This document shows, in pieces, positions 39,587 to 54,900 of a stretch of DNA of 64,000 bases (positions are counted from its first letter, which is position 1; the number at the start of each line of letters is the position of its first letter). A model generated the notes under the pieces. That model did no database searches. It had not been told where the DNA came from and worked only from the letters and a program-made list of their open reading frames with translations. Location: positions 5,146,001 to 5,210,000 of the forward strand of contig OZ059895.1 of assembly GCA_964057225.1 (NCBI GenBank), read 5' to 3'. The translations under genes were made by a program, and so were the position numbers. Origin of the DNA: Auanema rhodensis. Taxonomy: Eukaryota; Nematoda; Chromadorea; Rhabditida; Rhabditidae.

Positions 39587-42500
39587 TTACAAAGCACTTT
39601 CGGACGGTCTAGGCAGACTTGTACTTCGACGTCCACCGTTTGATACAGTTGCCACCGAAGATGGGCGAGGCTGTGGTGCCAAAGCACTGCCTCGGAAAAC
39701 TCCTTTTTCTAAATAAGGACTGACTCGAATTTCTCTTTGACCAAAACAAGCAATTAGAATGTTATCATCCTGAAATGATCAAAATTCTTAAAATGTAAAA
39801 CAAATGTAGTATACCATAGAGCAGATTCCTAAAGCTCCTTGAGGTTCAATCGGTTCCGGCAATTGAATCTGTTTTAAACGGCGTACGCCTTTAACACCAG
39901 TAAGTAAAATCCACAATTTTCCTGTGGCATAGTCTAGTATAATGAGATTTCCATGCTGTAAGAGAGAAAATATGCTGAAGGTTAAAATAAACTGAACATA
40001 CTGCATCGACAATAGCACTAGCTGGGCTTGTAATATGTTCTTGTAATCGGTATGTTTTACTTAGATCATATTCATTTATCAATGATAAAGAATGATCGAC
40101 AACAAACAGGAGAAGCCGATTATTAGCAGCATCACATGTCAATAAGACAACAGCTCTATATTCGGCTTGATCTTCAGCAACACTTAAATATTGAAACCGG
40201 GTTTTTCGAGATTCTTTCAATGTTTTCCATCCCTGTAACCAAATCAAAAATTGAACTAAAAAATTAGAAAAAAATACCTTCCGGCCACGAATATAACACC
40301 ATAAAGCACTTTTCATGTTATCGCCAGAAACCATAAACAAATGACCGCGTGGGGCGACTGTGATCCATCTCGTTCTACTAATTTCTATCTTAGGCTCTTT
40401 TGGTGAAGGAATAACCTGAAGATAAGCATTTTTAACAGAGCAAAACTGAGAAAGAAAATGAATTTTTATAAAATACACATTGAAAAACGGATGGGAAATC
40501 ATGAAATTGTTTTGTTATTCTGACAGACCGGTTAAATTTGAAAAGTATGTTGATAAAAGACAAGTTTTCATGTGTATTAATATGAAATTTGAATGAATAG
40601 AAAGATCAATAGATGTTTTTTTCCATCTTGCAAGAAATATCTTTAACTCACCTCTACTTTCTTAAAATTATTGGCTACATCGAATACGTGAATAGATCGA
40701 CCTTTTGACTGCATTACACTAACATACCTATAATGTTGAAAAGTAGATAATATATATCATGAATACGAGTAGAAATAGTTTTCAAAAATGACTTACATCA
40801 ACTCATTCTTCTCATCGAATGATATAGAACTAGCTGATGAATTCTTAATAAGCACATGATCCTTTATTTCTCCAGCAGTGTTTGTAATGTAAATACCTGA
40901 AAACATTCACGAATATGTCGATCATAAACTGTTTATTTCCCACAAAACGTATAGAATATGTAATACATTTTAGAATAAAATTTACCTCCACAACTGTCCG
41001 AAATTGCAATTGAATTAGGATGCGACTTAGTATTGAATGCTTGGACGCATATAGGTCGAGTAAGGAAATTTTTACCAAAGCGATCTGTTGGATTATCGTA
41101 GGACGAGCCGGCATGATCTGTCTTGCTCATGACATCACCATTAGTTGTTGGTACAGGAGTGACAGCTTGAGAGTTTGAGGACTAAACAAATTGAATAATG
41201 AATAGTATGACAGCATGAGAACTTACAGTTCCACTACCTAAGGATTGATCACAGGGATACATAGGAATTGATGACATTACAGATCCAGGTTTAGAATCAA
41301 AACTTCGATGCGACTGGTCAGAGCTGAAAAAGCTGCCTTTACAATAATGTTACAACTAGAATGTGGAGATCAAAATTGTACATCATGTAAGCCTCGTGTA
41401 TAATAATGTTATTTGATATAACTTTGAAGAGAACAATCAAATCTACATAAATTACAGAAGAACAAATGAATGATAAAAGAAAAAATGCTTAAAAGAAAGG
41501 AAGTAAACTAAAGAATTAGCAAGGAAATCGATTTTCCGACCTTGATGAATTTACCGGATGTACTAGACAGGAAACTACGGAGAGCAAAAAGTTCTCTTCA
41601 AAAAAAAGAAATTTTTACGAATAAAAGAGAAAAACAAAACTTAAACTCTGAATAGTTATGAGCAATTGAACAAAAGTTTCAACTGACCGTGAAGACCAAC
41701 ACTTTCGTTTCAGAGGAATGAACAGGAAGATGTGCTGCTATCGTGAAACCCTGGTGGCAAGACTAAGATTGCTCCCGATGAGCGAATAACAACATGAGAA
41801 ACGTATGTGGCACTTAGGTGAGAGAAGGGGCGATATAGGAGAATAGAAGCATGGAAGGAAGATAATCGACGAAAAAAGGAAGAAAGAAATTTATATACAG
41901 CAAGTAGAATATGTATTGCAATTCTGAAGACTATAAAATAAAACAAAATGAACAAAACTAATAAATCTAGAAAATTTTCAATGAAATTTAAGATTAATAA
42001 TCGCAATTTTAAAAAAGAAGAAACGTTCTTCTCGTCAACAATGAACAGCAAATGAAGGTTTTACGAGTTCTTGACTAGAGGTATTGTGTATATATGGAAA
42101 ACGATGCAGAAATACAAGTTTGACTTAAACATACAGTTCGAGGAGAATGCAGCATTCATACACTCGATTGAATTTCCTCTTCAAAATAGGGAACAGCGCG
42201 AGAGAAATGGACAGGGTCGAAGGGAGAGAAAAATAGACCAGCTGAGCATGTGAGAGAACGAAAGAAACATGAAAAGGGAAAGCGCAAAATGGCTGGTTCA
42301 ACCTTAAAGTAATTAGAACTGGCAAAATGAGAGAGGGAATACAGTAAAAACGCTACATAGCTAAGCTATTTAAAAAAGCTAAACAAGTCGATGGAATATA
42401 TATATATATATGTATGTCTGTCTGTGTGTATGTATGTGTATGTGCTTATATGAATTTCAAAAAAAAAAACATTAAAACAAGTGTGAAAGAGCCCAGCTAT

Positions 42501-42951
42501 GAAAGAAGGAAATTCAGGCAACGAGAGAACAAGTCGCGTGTCAGTAAAATTCTGCACATGATGGCATACAGATGCGAGAAACATCAAATATAGACATCAT
42601 ACATACATCAAGCCGATTCAGCAACTATAACATCGTCCAAACAATCTACAACTCTTACTTTTCTCTCTGATGTCCCACCTCATCCAACTAATTGCGAATG
42701 GTTGTCGTAATCATCGTCAACAACATCAACCGTTCCTGGTTAGCAGTTGGGTGTTAATGCGCCACTGGGGTTGGTATGGAGTAAGTCGCAAACAAACAGA
42801 TTACAACCATACAGGGAAGCAAGATAATTCACGTACAATATATAACATATATAATACACATGTAAAGAGAGAGAAAAAAAGATTAAAAATTATTTCAACT
42901 TCTGAAGATGATGATCAAAATACAGACAACATGATGCTTTATGTTTTCTGA

Positions 42952-42995
<44 letters not shown>

Positions 42996-45900
42996 TAATA
43001 ACATGTTTTTTGTGTGAATAGTGGAGTTTCTTCTGATGAACATTAACAATAGATTCAATAGAATTAAAAATGGTTAAAGCAAAATTTTAAATGAAAGAAA
43101 CATTAACTACTCACTTGAACGAATCGTTAAAACTTCGGGCTGAATCAGTGGGTATTGACCGTTCACGAAATGACATAACAGATGGGCGATCACGAATCTA
43201 TAAGAGTTCGGATAAAAGTTGATTGTCACTATATGAAATATACAAAGACACTAGGCTCCAAAGGCAGATGTCGTCGCAACGAATCCACACTATTACCACG
43301 TCGTCGTTGATCTTCCCAGGAAGTTTTCCGACTGTCAGGTGAGGCAGTACCAGAGCTAAACGAATAGGAAGGTATAAAAAACAAATTGAGATTATTTACT
43401 AAATAGAAGGTGCCTCAAGAACTAAACGAGCACCGAGACAATGAGCAATGGCTTCAGCAGCTTCACGAGTTTTCCATTCAGTTTTATCTTTTATTTGGAA
43501 TTCCTCTTCCTAAAAAAGATAATGATTTTTGAATGAAAAGATGAATGAAAGAAAAGATTTATCAAGTAACTTACCGGAAAATGATCTTCACGCGGAATTT
43601 GAAGTAAATCACCCGCAAGCTCAAGTAAATTGGACATTCTGAAAAAAACAGAAGACTCAATAGTATCAGACTAGCGGAGCTCAAGAGACAGAAAAAAAGA
43701 AAATGACGTACTTATTTGGATCTTCTTGATCTAAATTCCATAGTTTCCAAGCTGGCCTAGACGGAGAAGGTACATGATACAGAAGAGGGCGTTCATCTTG
43801 AAGCTCTATGGATGTCAATGCCTGTAAACGAAAAATGTATTAATATTTATGAAATGGAAAAGATATTCAGAATGTAAATTGTTTTTTTCTAGATCATTGA
43901 AATAAATATTTTTTCGCAAATAGACATTTGAAGCAACTTCAATATTTTTCTTTTGGAGCAAATCAATAATAATATTTCACTACATTTTTTCTTTACAATA
44001 TATTTAAGTACATAGAAGCATACCCTATTCAGTCTAGATATCATTCGGCGATCTGGCTCATTTATTTGTTCTAGATGACGTCCAAGCTCATTCAGAAGCA
44101 GTATTTCTACCTAAATCCGTTTCATAGATTATCAGAAAGCTGAGAAGTCATGAGAAAAATGGCGTTTATAAAACAGATGACGAGTAATAGAAAGATACTA
44201 TGAAGACAATCGCAAGAGGGTCGTTTAGACCAACTCATTTTTGAGTATTTAAAGCTTTTTTCAGCACATTTACTTTTTTTTGGTTAATCTTGGTAAAAAG
44301 CTAAATATATTCTTCTTAAAGGCTTTAAAATATCAAAGATCACGATAAGTATGCTATCTCAGAGAAGTAATGATGAGAACTGATGAAAAAATATTGAAAA
44401 TACAGCATCAGTCAAATTTTTCAAGTAAAATTTGTTTTAATATTAAATATTATTATGATTGATGGTATTATGCTAGAAGTCAAGATATATACCTTCGCTA
44501 CAAACTCTTTCACGGCCAATTTCTGTTCGTGGATAGATTTACTTCGACGTGAACAACGACCTTCCATTGCTTGAACACATGACCTTAACGAAATATATAT
44601 TTATATTTATATATTGTTTAGAAGAAAAATATTAAAAATACCGATAAATTTCTTCTGGCTTCCATTCGTTAGCTCTATGTTCAGTATGTCCTTTCATAAG
44701 ATGGCATGACCTGAAAAAATTAAACTTGAACAAATCACAAAAAATGATTTTTTTAAATTTAGATATCGAATTTTTTAATTAGACAATTTTTTGGTCTTTT
44801 AGGTATTTTACTTCATTCCCCTCTCCAGTAACAATATTTAGACATGTATATGTTCTTCATCAAATGATATATGAGAACAGTAGTAGAAATCGGTACGATT
44901 CATTAACTATTAGAAATATAATACTATTTGATTAAATCAAAGTGCATTTATGAGATTTAGTTTGCAGGTTAACGGATATTCCATTTTAAATCAACTGTCT
45001 TTGTACTATAGTAAACTAACTATAATATCAAAAGACTAGCAACATATGTTTTAAAAGCCATGATTGTTTAGAATATATCTTAACTTCACATCATTTTCTT
45101 CGAGTTTGTTTTTTCCCATCAATTATCTATTCTTCATTCGTAGACATACATGTTACAGAATTAGAAGCTATCTATTGCTTAAAAACACACAACAACCACT
45201 TTTTTAAATATATATATATATATACCCCTTCTCACCCCTCTATATACGCATTATAATAGCATAGAATCTTTTCAATTGGTCAAACCACGCCCACAACCAC
45301 AGAAACTACTATGCTATGACTCCTAAGCACAGTTTGTCTCTTTCTTCGTTAGACTGCTGTTTTTGGTTTTTTTTTTGTATTATTTGATGTCGTCATATTT
45401 TACTTCTAAAGTTTGTCCATATTGTTGTTAAATCAGAATAATTCTATTATTCTATTCGTGAAAAAGTATTCAAAATTCTACTTCATAGTCAAATATATTC
45501 ACAAATTTGTAGCATATTTTTAATGTTTACAACATTATAAGCTGAGATATCGCGACCATATGTTGTAACTATCAACAGATTTTTTCATTACATTCAAGAT
45601 ATTTTACAAAATCTTCACAAAATCTTGAAAATAATTACAACAGATTGCTATAAGTTTCAAAAAGATTTTTTAGTAATTTCCAAAAGGTCTATAGTCCTAA
45701 ATGTTTTCACGAAAGGCCACTTATAACTTGAAAGAACAGAAAATTTAGTCTTATAAACTGAATACCAACGTGCCCCGGATATTTAGCGAAAATGCCGGAA
45801 AAACGCTTGCATAGGCCGCACTTCAGTCTTTGTGGGATGCAGATAGAATGAAGAACTCGTAATTTCATACATGTAGTTCCTGAACAAGCGGAATAGCTAT

Positions 45901-48900
45901 TACGTATTTTTCATTATTTCAACTGTCGATTCCAGCCGTATTCATCTTGTTGTTTTGCATTCCAATTGCGCTTTCTTTAACTTTGGCTAGATTTTCAAAA
46001 CTATGGAGCAATCCGTTTTCCTTTGCAGAATATGAAGATTGTTGTTCTATTAGCCATTTGATAAATTAAAAAAAGAGATGATCTAAAGTGTGTGTACGAA
46101 CTTTATAGCTTAGATTGTAGTTTGAAACCAAAAATGGTATTGAATTGTATTAAAAGCAAAGAATAAATGTTGAAAAAAAGAAAGTTATGGTACACAAACA
46201 AATAAATTAAACGATTTTGAATCATCAGTAAATAAACTAATAAGTATTTTTCCGCTCCCTACCCCATCATGTTGTATTAGAAAGACCAACGTTATAGAAA
46301 AGATATCGAGATGTTCAAATTATGGCATTTGAATGACGAAAATGCTTCATTATCTCTCATAATTTGAATTTATTTTAGACAGCCATATTTGTGACGTTAT
46401 ATGAATTTTTACTTTAAATTACAGAATGAATATAAAAAAATATATCAGTGATTATATATGATGTATTGACACTTTACACATTTACCTCATTTTATTTCCT
46501 TCTAAGGGACTCGTGTGCGGAAATTTCACATTAAAAATTCAAGGAAAAGCTAAGATTAGGAATAAGTTTGGAAGTTCTAGAGATGAGGCTAACGTCCACA
46601 AAGCAATTTGAGAAATAGATGAAGTTGTTGTGTTCATCATCATGCGACTGATTCGTTTCTATATATCATCAACATATCCCTTTTAATATGTGAATAGTTC
46701 ATCGTACCCCTTTTGCTATATTAGTTATTCAAAACTTGACAATTAAGTTTAGGTTCAAATAATATCGTTAGCCCTTCTTACTTTCTCATATACGAAATAC
46801 ATATGAATGTTATAAATTGTTAAACATCTATATTTTTGTAATAGTATATATAGCTCAATTGATCTTTTGGTCAATTTCTTATTCTAATATGGGCATGATA
46901 AGTGAATTGAACTTTACAAACTTTCCCAACTTTAACTTGAATGGATTCGTCTTCGATTTATGCATCATCTGTTCATGTGTATGTATGTGTGCTTTCTCTC
47001 GAAGACATGTTGTGAAGCGTGTGAAGTGAGTCCCTCTATAGCCCTCAGGAAACGACCAAAAAGGCAAGATCTGGTAAAGCTGTTGCTGGTAAAGCTTTGA
47101 GTAGAGCTTTGTTAAATTTCGTGAGCTACACATTAAAAAATTCCGAAGGATTCGAAGATTTGAGAAGGATGAGAGAAATGTAAAGAATTTGTGAAAAATA
47201 AATAAGGTGAGAAGTCTAAAAGAGAATTTCTTTCAAATAAAAAGAAAATATACAAAAAATAAATATATGTATACCATATATATTATTTTTTTTAATCCAA
47301 AATCAATAATATGAAATCGAAGACGGTAAACGCAAATAGTTTAGTCATTCATGCTTTTGCATAAATCATGAAGTCGCTAAGGAAGAGTGTTCGTAATGAT
47401 GCTAACATGGTTTTAGCTGTCAGACATAAGGAATACTCATTAAGATTGGAAAGGTTTTTCTCATCCTTTGATCCCAACTTCCCTCATTTAGTTCTCAAAT
47501 CTAAAAGAAAAGAGCTAAACGTTTTATAATCTTGTTCAAAAGATTTTCAAGTTCGATGAGCCCTCACGCTACACGTGATGCCCCCATAGAACGAAGGGCA
47601 TTTACACACATGAGACCGAATAGCAAAGTGCATTGCCATCTACTTACATAGCAATTAAAACTTTTATTTCTGATTGAAAGGGAGGATAATATCAAACTAT
47701 TATTGCAAAAAAATAAAAAATAAATTTCATAAAAAAAGGTAAATAAAAAAATTCGTGGCCCTACTTTAGATTTATATGTTTTGGCTTTGATTTCAATAAA
47801 CTAAATAGAATATAATGAAGAATTGATTATTATATATTATTTCTAAAATAAATTCATAATTATTAAATACAAAATAATTAATTGATAATATTTAGAAATT
47901 ATAGTTTTTTGAAATCATCTATTTTGGGCAAAAAAAACCTTGAGGCTAACAATTGTATCTTTTTTCTATTCATATAGTTATTGACCAAATATTCTATTTT
48001 TCGTTTTGCCTTTAAAACTAGGCTGTTGTTGAAGAGATTTCTGGCGCAGTTCGCCGGTTCTATGAATATGCCCTCAGGCAATAAGTTCCAGCACAACAAG
48101 ATCGGCTCTTTAAAGCTTGCCTGAGATTAAAGATACATCATTCGCATAACTTATCGAAACAGCAGTAGCTCCTCGATGTTGAGGCAGCCAGCAATCGAAA
48201 AATATCTTCAATTTTCTTTCAGCATCTAACTGAAAATCGGAAAAAAAAACTTTTTTTTCTTATAAGATTTTTTTGCTGTTATTATACTTCGTATTTTCAG
48301 CTTTAATACGCTCTCTTGAGCATTCAATATCCATTGGTGTAGCATTAGCTTTAATATTCTCTATATCATATAGATGAATACATGTAGAGTAAATTACAGA
48401 CCAAATGTAAAGACAGTAAAGCAAAAAAAACGGAACTAGCTACAATGGCATAAAATCGTTTGAATACAGAAGCTAACACGTTCGAAGGAAACTGATGTAA
48501 CAGCTTATTGGAATTTTACAATAATAATGACCTATAAAATCAAGACTTTTAAAGTCTGGCCATCATGGCTATCATGGGAATCTTGAAATGTTTGTTCATT
48601 CTTGTTATTGTCCCTGTTGTAAACCTCAATCATACATTATATTTGATTGGAAAATAACAATGGCAACAGGAATGGACAGAAGATTCCATAAAAGTACTTC
48701 CTGTCTTTCAAAAACATTTTTGCCGTCCAGTATCTCTGTTCATAGCATTAACAAACGATAGTTAACCCTGAGTATCAATTACTTTTCTTATTACGACATG
48801 AACTGTAAAAAAGAAACAAACGTTACTGATGTGGCGAATGTGAAGGGATATTTGAGAAAAGAAGAAAGTTTGGAGTGTATGCGCTGCTGTGTAAAAGAGA

Positions 48901-51900
48901 GTGAGCGAAAAAACGAAAACTAATTCAATTAAAAGTACGAATACAGTGACGATTACAGCAATAGTTGTGCTACCGACATGTAAGCAGTATATGTGGACGG
49001 ATACTTTCCGTCAAACTTAGATAGTTATATCAATATGATACAACATAACTTGCCATAGTTCATACGTCTAGTCAATTGCCCCTCTATAAGTCCATCCTTT
49101 CAAAGCCAAAACTCCAGGTGCATGGCCCGTAATAAACAATAATGTCTTCTTATGTTATGTAACTTCGCACAGATGCATAGACGTTAACTATCTGAATGGG
49201 TGACATCAACAAATTTTTTGGCCTCAGCTCTTGTTTTGCCTTTTTCTTTTAAACTTATTGAAAGGCAATTGGTACAGATTTCGAATTTCACTTGTTAGCA
49301 AGCTTACTCTTTTTCAACATAGTTATATTCATTCTTAAATCTCTACGGTGTCCTTTTTTTCATACTTTACTTGTCTCTTAGTTTATTTTTCGTTTTTGTC
49401 TTCAATTTTACATATCAAAGCAAACAGACATAGTGAGCCATAAGTTGCCCATCAGGTTCGCTTTTACATTTCTCCCGAACATATTTATTTAATATTATAC
49501 TAAATGCTAATCATATATAATATTTATTATAAAAAAGTATATTAATATAATTTTTTGCTTCTCTTCAGTCATTTCAGTTTTTTTCGTATGTGAATTTCAA
49601 ACGTTTTAACCCAGCCTCCCTTTGGGTTAGTATTTGTTTCTGCTTTCATATACATTCAGGCCTTCTACCCTTTATTTCCCAATCATTGATATACGAAGAT
49701 GGCATCGAATTTGACGCCTTCGATCATAGATGTAATTCGCCTTATGAACATCAACTTAATTAGCATTTTCTTGATGTTACAACCTTATCGTTTATCCATA
49801 TACTTGGAATAATTTAACGTTCGCTATCACAAGATGAATCAAAAAAACGAAAGAGATAAGCCCAATATATAATTTTTTTCTGCAACCATATAATCCACAT
49901 AATAATACATTATTTTCATTTTTACTATTTATGCCATTCCTTATACTACTTATCTTCATTCCTAAAAGATTATAGTAACAACGGTTTTCCTTTTTTATTT
50001 TACTATAAATATACCAAGATTACAACATAAGCTTAAAACTTCTCAGATTATGATGTTATCACAGCAAATGCTTTTTTTTGCTTGGCAAATTTAAAAAATA
50101 GAGAAAGAGAGGAAATATGTATTTGTGTGAAAGTGAATAAAAGTTCATCATTAGCGGCATTCAGTGCTCAAATTCAGATCAAAAAAATTTAATCATGTTT
50201 TGTTTCTTTTTTGTTTTTCTGCTTAACTTCAGAGAATAACAAACATTTACTATTCTGTATTCCATTTAACATGTTTTAATTCCATATCCAACCAGCATTA
50301 CATAAATTTGGAACAAAATGTAAACATGCTTAACTTGTTTAAATCAGAACGTAGCGCGGAGAGAGTTGAACAGCTATGGAAAGCACATAAGCTCATTTTC
50401 TTTTAAAGTATATTGATTATATAGCAATAAAGCGCTAATAATTAGGTAGCATGTACACCTGATCTGCGAAGAACAATAGGAAGACACAATGTGTCAACTA
50501 AATTTTTAAGAAATGTTCTGTGACCTACTTAGTTGAAGAATTCAGTTTCTTAGTTGATCGTCTAGTTTACAGTTTTGCTTCTTATTAACTTCTTTCCTTT
50601 TCAAATAAGAGTTATAGACTTTTGGAAATTAGATTTTGGAAATTTAATTAAATCTCATGCTAATCACATTGTTAACCACAATTGGTATGCCGAAGGCTTT
50701 TTATAATATCAATATATTTTTATTTGCCATCTATTTGATTAATATCGTTGAAGACATTTTATCAAGATGTCTTTCACTATGATTTGTGCTATGAGCTGAT
50801 ATATATATAAATTATAATAGACATTCCTCTTCAGTAAAGTCGATGAATGAATCAGTTTATATACACTGTTAACCTACAAATTGAAGTCAGCATACTGTAA
50901 TTAAATTTGCTAACAGCTCAGTAGAAGAAATGAATCTTTTAACTGTACTTTGCTATCATTAAGTTCGTCGATCTATTGACTTGTTAGCAGAGAGCATACT
51001 ACTTTGAAGAGATACATTCAGCTAAACAAGCTTTATCTTCTGAATGTTCAATATGAGAGCACACAACAGCGACAGGTTTTATAGAAGATAAGAGAAAATA
51101 TGCTTATAATGTATGTGTTCGGATTCCATAGATGTTGAAGTAGAATATCTAAGAAAACCGTACCCTTAATCATATTCTTTAGTTCTTTTTGAATACAATA
51201 TTAGAGTTCGATTCATAGCCAATCTTTGAACTGGACATCTCACTTGTACCTTGTTCTTCTTAATACCTGGTGGTATACATCGCTATATTTCTTTCTCCAC
51301 TGAGCAGTGACTGATATGTTTTCAAGTGGATGTACAAACATCTTACGGATGAAAGCGAGCCATGGACATTGTGAAGAGAAAGAATGCGATTGAAAGCAAG
51401 AGAACGGAAAATTACAAGAAATTTCAGACTTGGCCTTCGGGCATCGCTAACAGTCTGCAATCGTTATAAGTCTGGATGTAAGCACAGACAGTAGAATATC
51501 ATTATAGTAACAAAGCGGCACAATTTGTTATTTTATACTATATTCGTATTACTATATTAATAATATGAAAGCTTCACGAAAGCTTGTCACGTTGACTAAG
51601 CTTCGTGAGATCGGTTAACTTAATTACTACTCCCACTTTCGTATTTTTCATACAAATTCTTTCACTGTGTTGCTCTTTTAATCCTCGAGCTATTCTTTTG
51701 TTCATTGTTCCATTGCAGTTCTATTGTGCTGATAAATGTCTTCCTCACCATTCAAATAAAAAGGCAAATCGTCCATAAGGTGTCTATCTCAGGCAATCTT
51801 CCTGTTATATAGAATTCTCTAATTCTAAAAGATCCGGCGTTTTTTTCACGAATTCATATAATGCGACATGCCCATTGCTCACAATCGTGACCTATTGCGA

Positions 51901-54900
51901 TTTCCTTTTTACATTAAGCTTGCTTCAGTTCCCCCCAGGTAAGATAAACGAGTTTAAAGAAAGAAAGAATAAAATATAGATAGAGAAATCACAATTATAG
52001 AATACGAAAACAGAGAGAGAGTATGAAAATATAAAAAGTGAGAGAGAAAATAAAAAGGAGAGAGGAGAGGATTATGAGAAAGTAAAGTTTGAATGCAACT
52101 TTTCTGAACATATAAGCAAGAAAAGAAGAAAAAGGCAGAATAAAAGCACAAAAGACCACATGCAATCACTTACTTTCTAATGTGTAACTTTCAAGTTCTC
52201 TCTTTTACGCCTTCACCTTCTCTAGTAACCCTCTTCCTCTTTCTAACTTTTCTTTCCTCAAAATGGACAGGAGTCTCACTCCTCCTTATTAGAATTTGTC
52301 AAAGGCTATTCGTCTTTTCACGTTTTATATTTCAATACATTAAAGCTCAAGTGTTTGAGCTAAAATCTAGACTGGTCTTTCATCTTCATTTTTCTTCAAC
52401 TCGAATTATGACGACCATGCGAGACTAAATCCAAAATTCTTCAAGATCTCGTCAGCTGTTTTTCTCAAAAATTCTTAACTGTCATGTTTATCTTTTGAAT
52501 ACAATTTTTATTTTCATAATATTATTACAACGTCTCAAATTGTCACTTCTGATAGGCATGTCCTCGTTTTATATAAATTAGAGTGTACGATCCGCCTTCA
52601 TAAGCTTTGCAGCATTTTTTTTCTAGTTAGCAATTGAAGCAATAAAATACTACTCTTCGGCTTGCCAAACACATTTTTTACGTTATTTTTAATGCTGCAT
52701 TGCACTTAAATGCGAAAATATAAGTTGATAACAATAATTTGGTTTTGATTCAATTATTGTCTAATATGTAGAAACAACAGCTTTATACGTATTCGTATAT
52801 CTGTTGATATTGCACGAGTTTTTTTCTTTTCCTAACACATTTTGTTCAAAATCAATTTCTTCCATTATATGTCGTTCTTTAATTATTGAAGCTTAATCAT
52901 ATTCATATTATCTAATCTTACTATATGAATAAGAAAAATACTTTGTTTTCTCATCATTTAGTAACAATAATATTATTGAATTTCTGATTTTACTTAAACT
53001 CAATTAGTAATGAATGTAAGGAAAACTCAAAAAAAATATTTTTTTTCAAAAGAAAAATGTACTTTATATTACGAATAAAGGTAGTGAATAAAGGGCAGGC
53101 TGAAGAGAGAATTTTTAGGAATAAAGCTGAAGAAATAAGTTGGCGATATGAGTGGTTGAACTTGTACTGAACTATTATGCATATTACTCTGCTTCAGCTT
53201 AAATTATGATGCTTTGAGGTTTTAGGACAATAAAGTATTTACTATATTTTGAACAACTGCTTAATTTAATACCTCTATTTATAGCTGTTGCATAATTTTA
53301 TATCCTTTTTTAAAATTTATATATTTTGAATTTCAAGTTCAAATGAGTCTTCAAATGTACTGTAGACTGTAGAATTCTAACAGCACTTCACAATGATATC
53401 ATTATTTTGCCAATTTTTCTGATCATCATTTTCGCTTCATAGATCAAATAATCCAAAAAACAAAGTCAGCTTAGCCAAAGAATCTTGATGCATTGAAATG
53501 GAGTGAGAATGCAAGTGAGAGCAAGCTCGTGGCTGTAATTAGATATTTGCTATGCAAAAACCTTGCCAAAACTAACATATTTGGCTGAACTGCCAATCAA
53601 GGACAAACCTTTGACACAGCTCGAATGTTGTTACTCTTCTCTCTATCCTTCCGCGTGGTTTCTGATTCTCTCTATTTTATATGAAAAATTCCAAGTGATA
53701 CGAAGCGAAGGATGAAAAAGAAATTTATAAAAGTCTTTTAACAGCTGATTAAAGCCCAAAACGAACGAGTCTCTGAGCACATAAACATATATATTCTCGT
53801 TATCAACAGTTGAATCTTTTCTCTTTTTCTAGTATTTCCCGTTTCATACGTTTTTTTCAGTATTTTTCAATTTATTGTTTTTCTTTTCTGGATAGTTATG
53901 TTTAACAGTTTAGGACACTCACTACTTCTAGCGAATGATTTCGGACGACTAGTTAACAGCCAGTGGCTTTGTCGATAAAAGCGTTGTATCCTTACCCGTT
54001 AACTAATACATAACGGTATATCTTTGTACTTAAAATAGTAGCAGGATTCAAAACATGGACGCAACCATAGGAAAGCCTTCAGACAATGAAAATAATAACA
54101 TCACTACGAATTCGCACTTGAAATGTAATTCTTATTCGCTAGCCCATATGAAATTTCTAACTGTGCCTATAACACTGTTATTTCTTATTCTGCCTGCAAA
54201 TACGTCAGCATTATCTCGAAGCTATGATATGTCTGAGCCAGCTTATGTAGAAAGTGGTGATAATCATCATCGTGTAGCTCGCAGCAGCTCATCCGGTGGG
54301 ACACAAGAGCAAGAGATACTGAACCGGCTTTTAACCAACTATGATATGCGTGTTCGACCACCACCGACAAATATCTCAGGTTTATCATTTATCAATCAAT
54401 AATATATTACATTGTTCTAGAAATTGGTGGACCAGTAGTTGTCCGAGTCAATATTATGATTAGGATGTTGTCAAAAATAGATGTGGTAAACATGGTATGT
54501 TTTTTAAACCTCCAATTGCATATACGATAGCTTTGCAGGAGTACAGTATGCAGCTGACATTTCGAGAACAGTGGATGGATAGTAGATTAGCATATGCTCA
54601 CCTCGGCTATAAAAATATGCCAAAATTTTTAACAGTGCCTCATATCAAAAACAATCTCTGGATACCAGATACATTTTTCCCGGTCAGATCATTTACGTTT
54701 GATCATTGATATCTAAAGCAAATTCAGACGGAAAAAGCTGCTCATCGTCATTTAATTGATACTGAAAATATGTTCTTACGAATACATCCTGACGGCAAGG
54801 TAGACAGTTTTCATGATAACATCTTCTAATAAAAATTTGATTGACGTTGACGTAAAAAAACGTTTCTCATTTATAGGTGTTATACAGCAGTCGTATCAGT

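Noticed and set aside
42670-42951. 93-codon plus-strand open frame in an intron of the B-box gene
   Set aside because: No homology or splice signals recognised; ends in low-complexity charged sequence next to a CT repeat.
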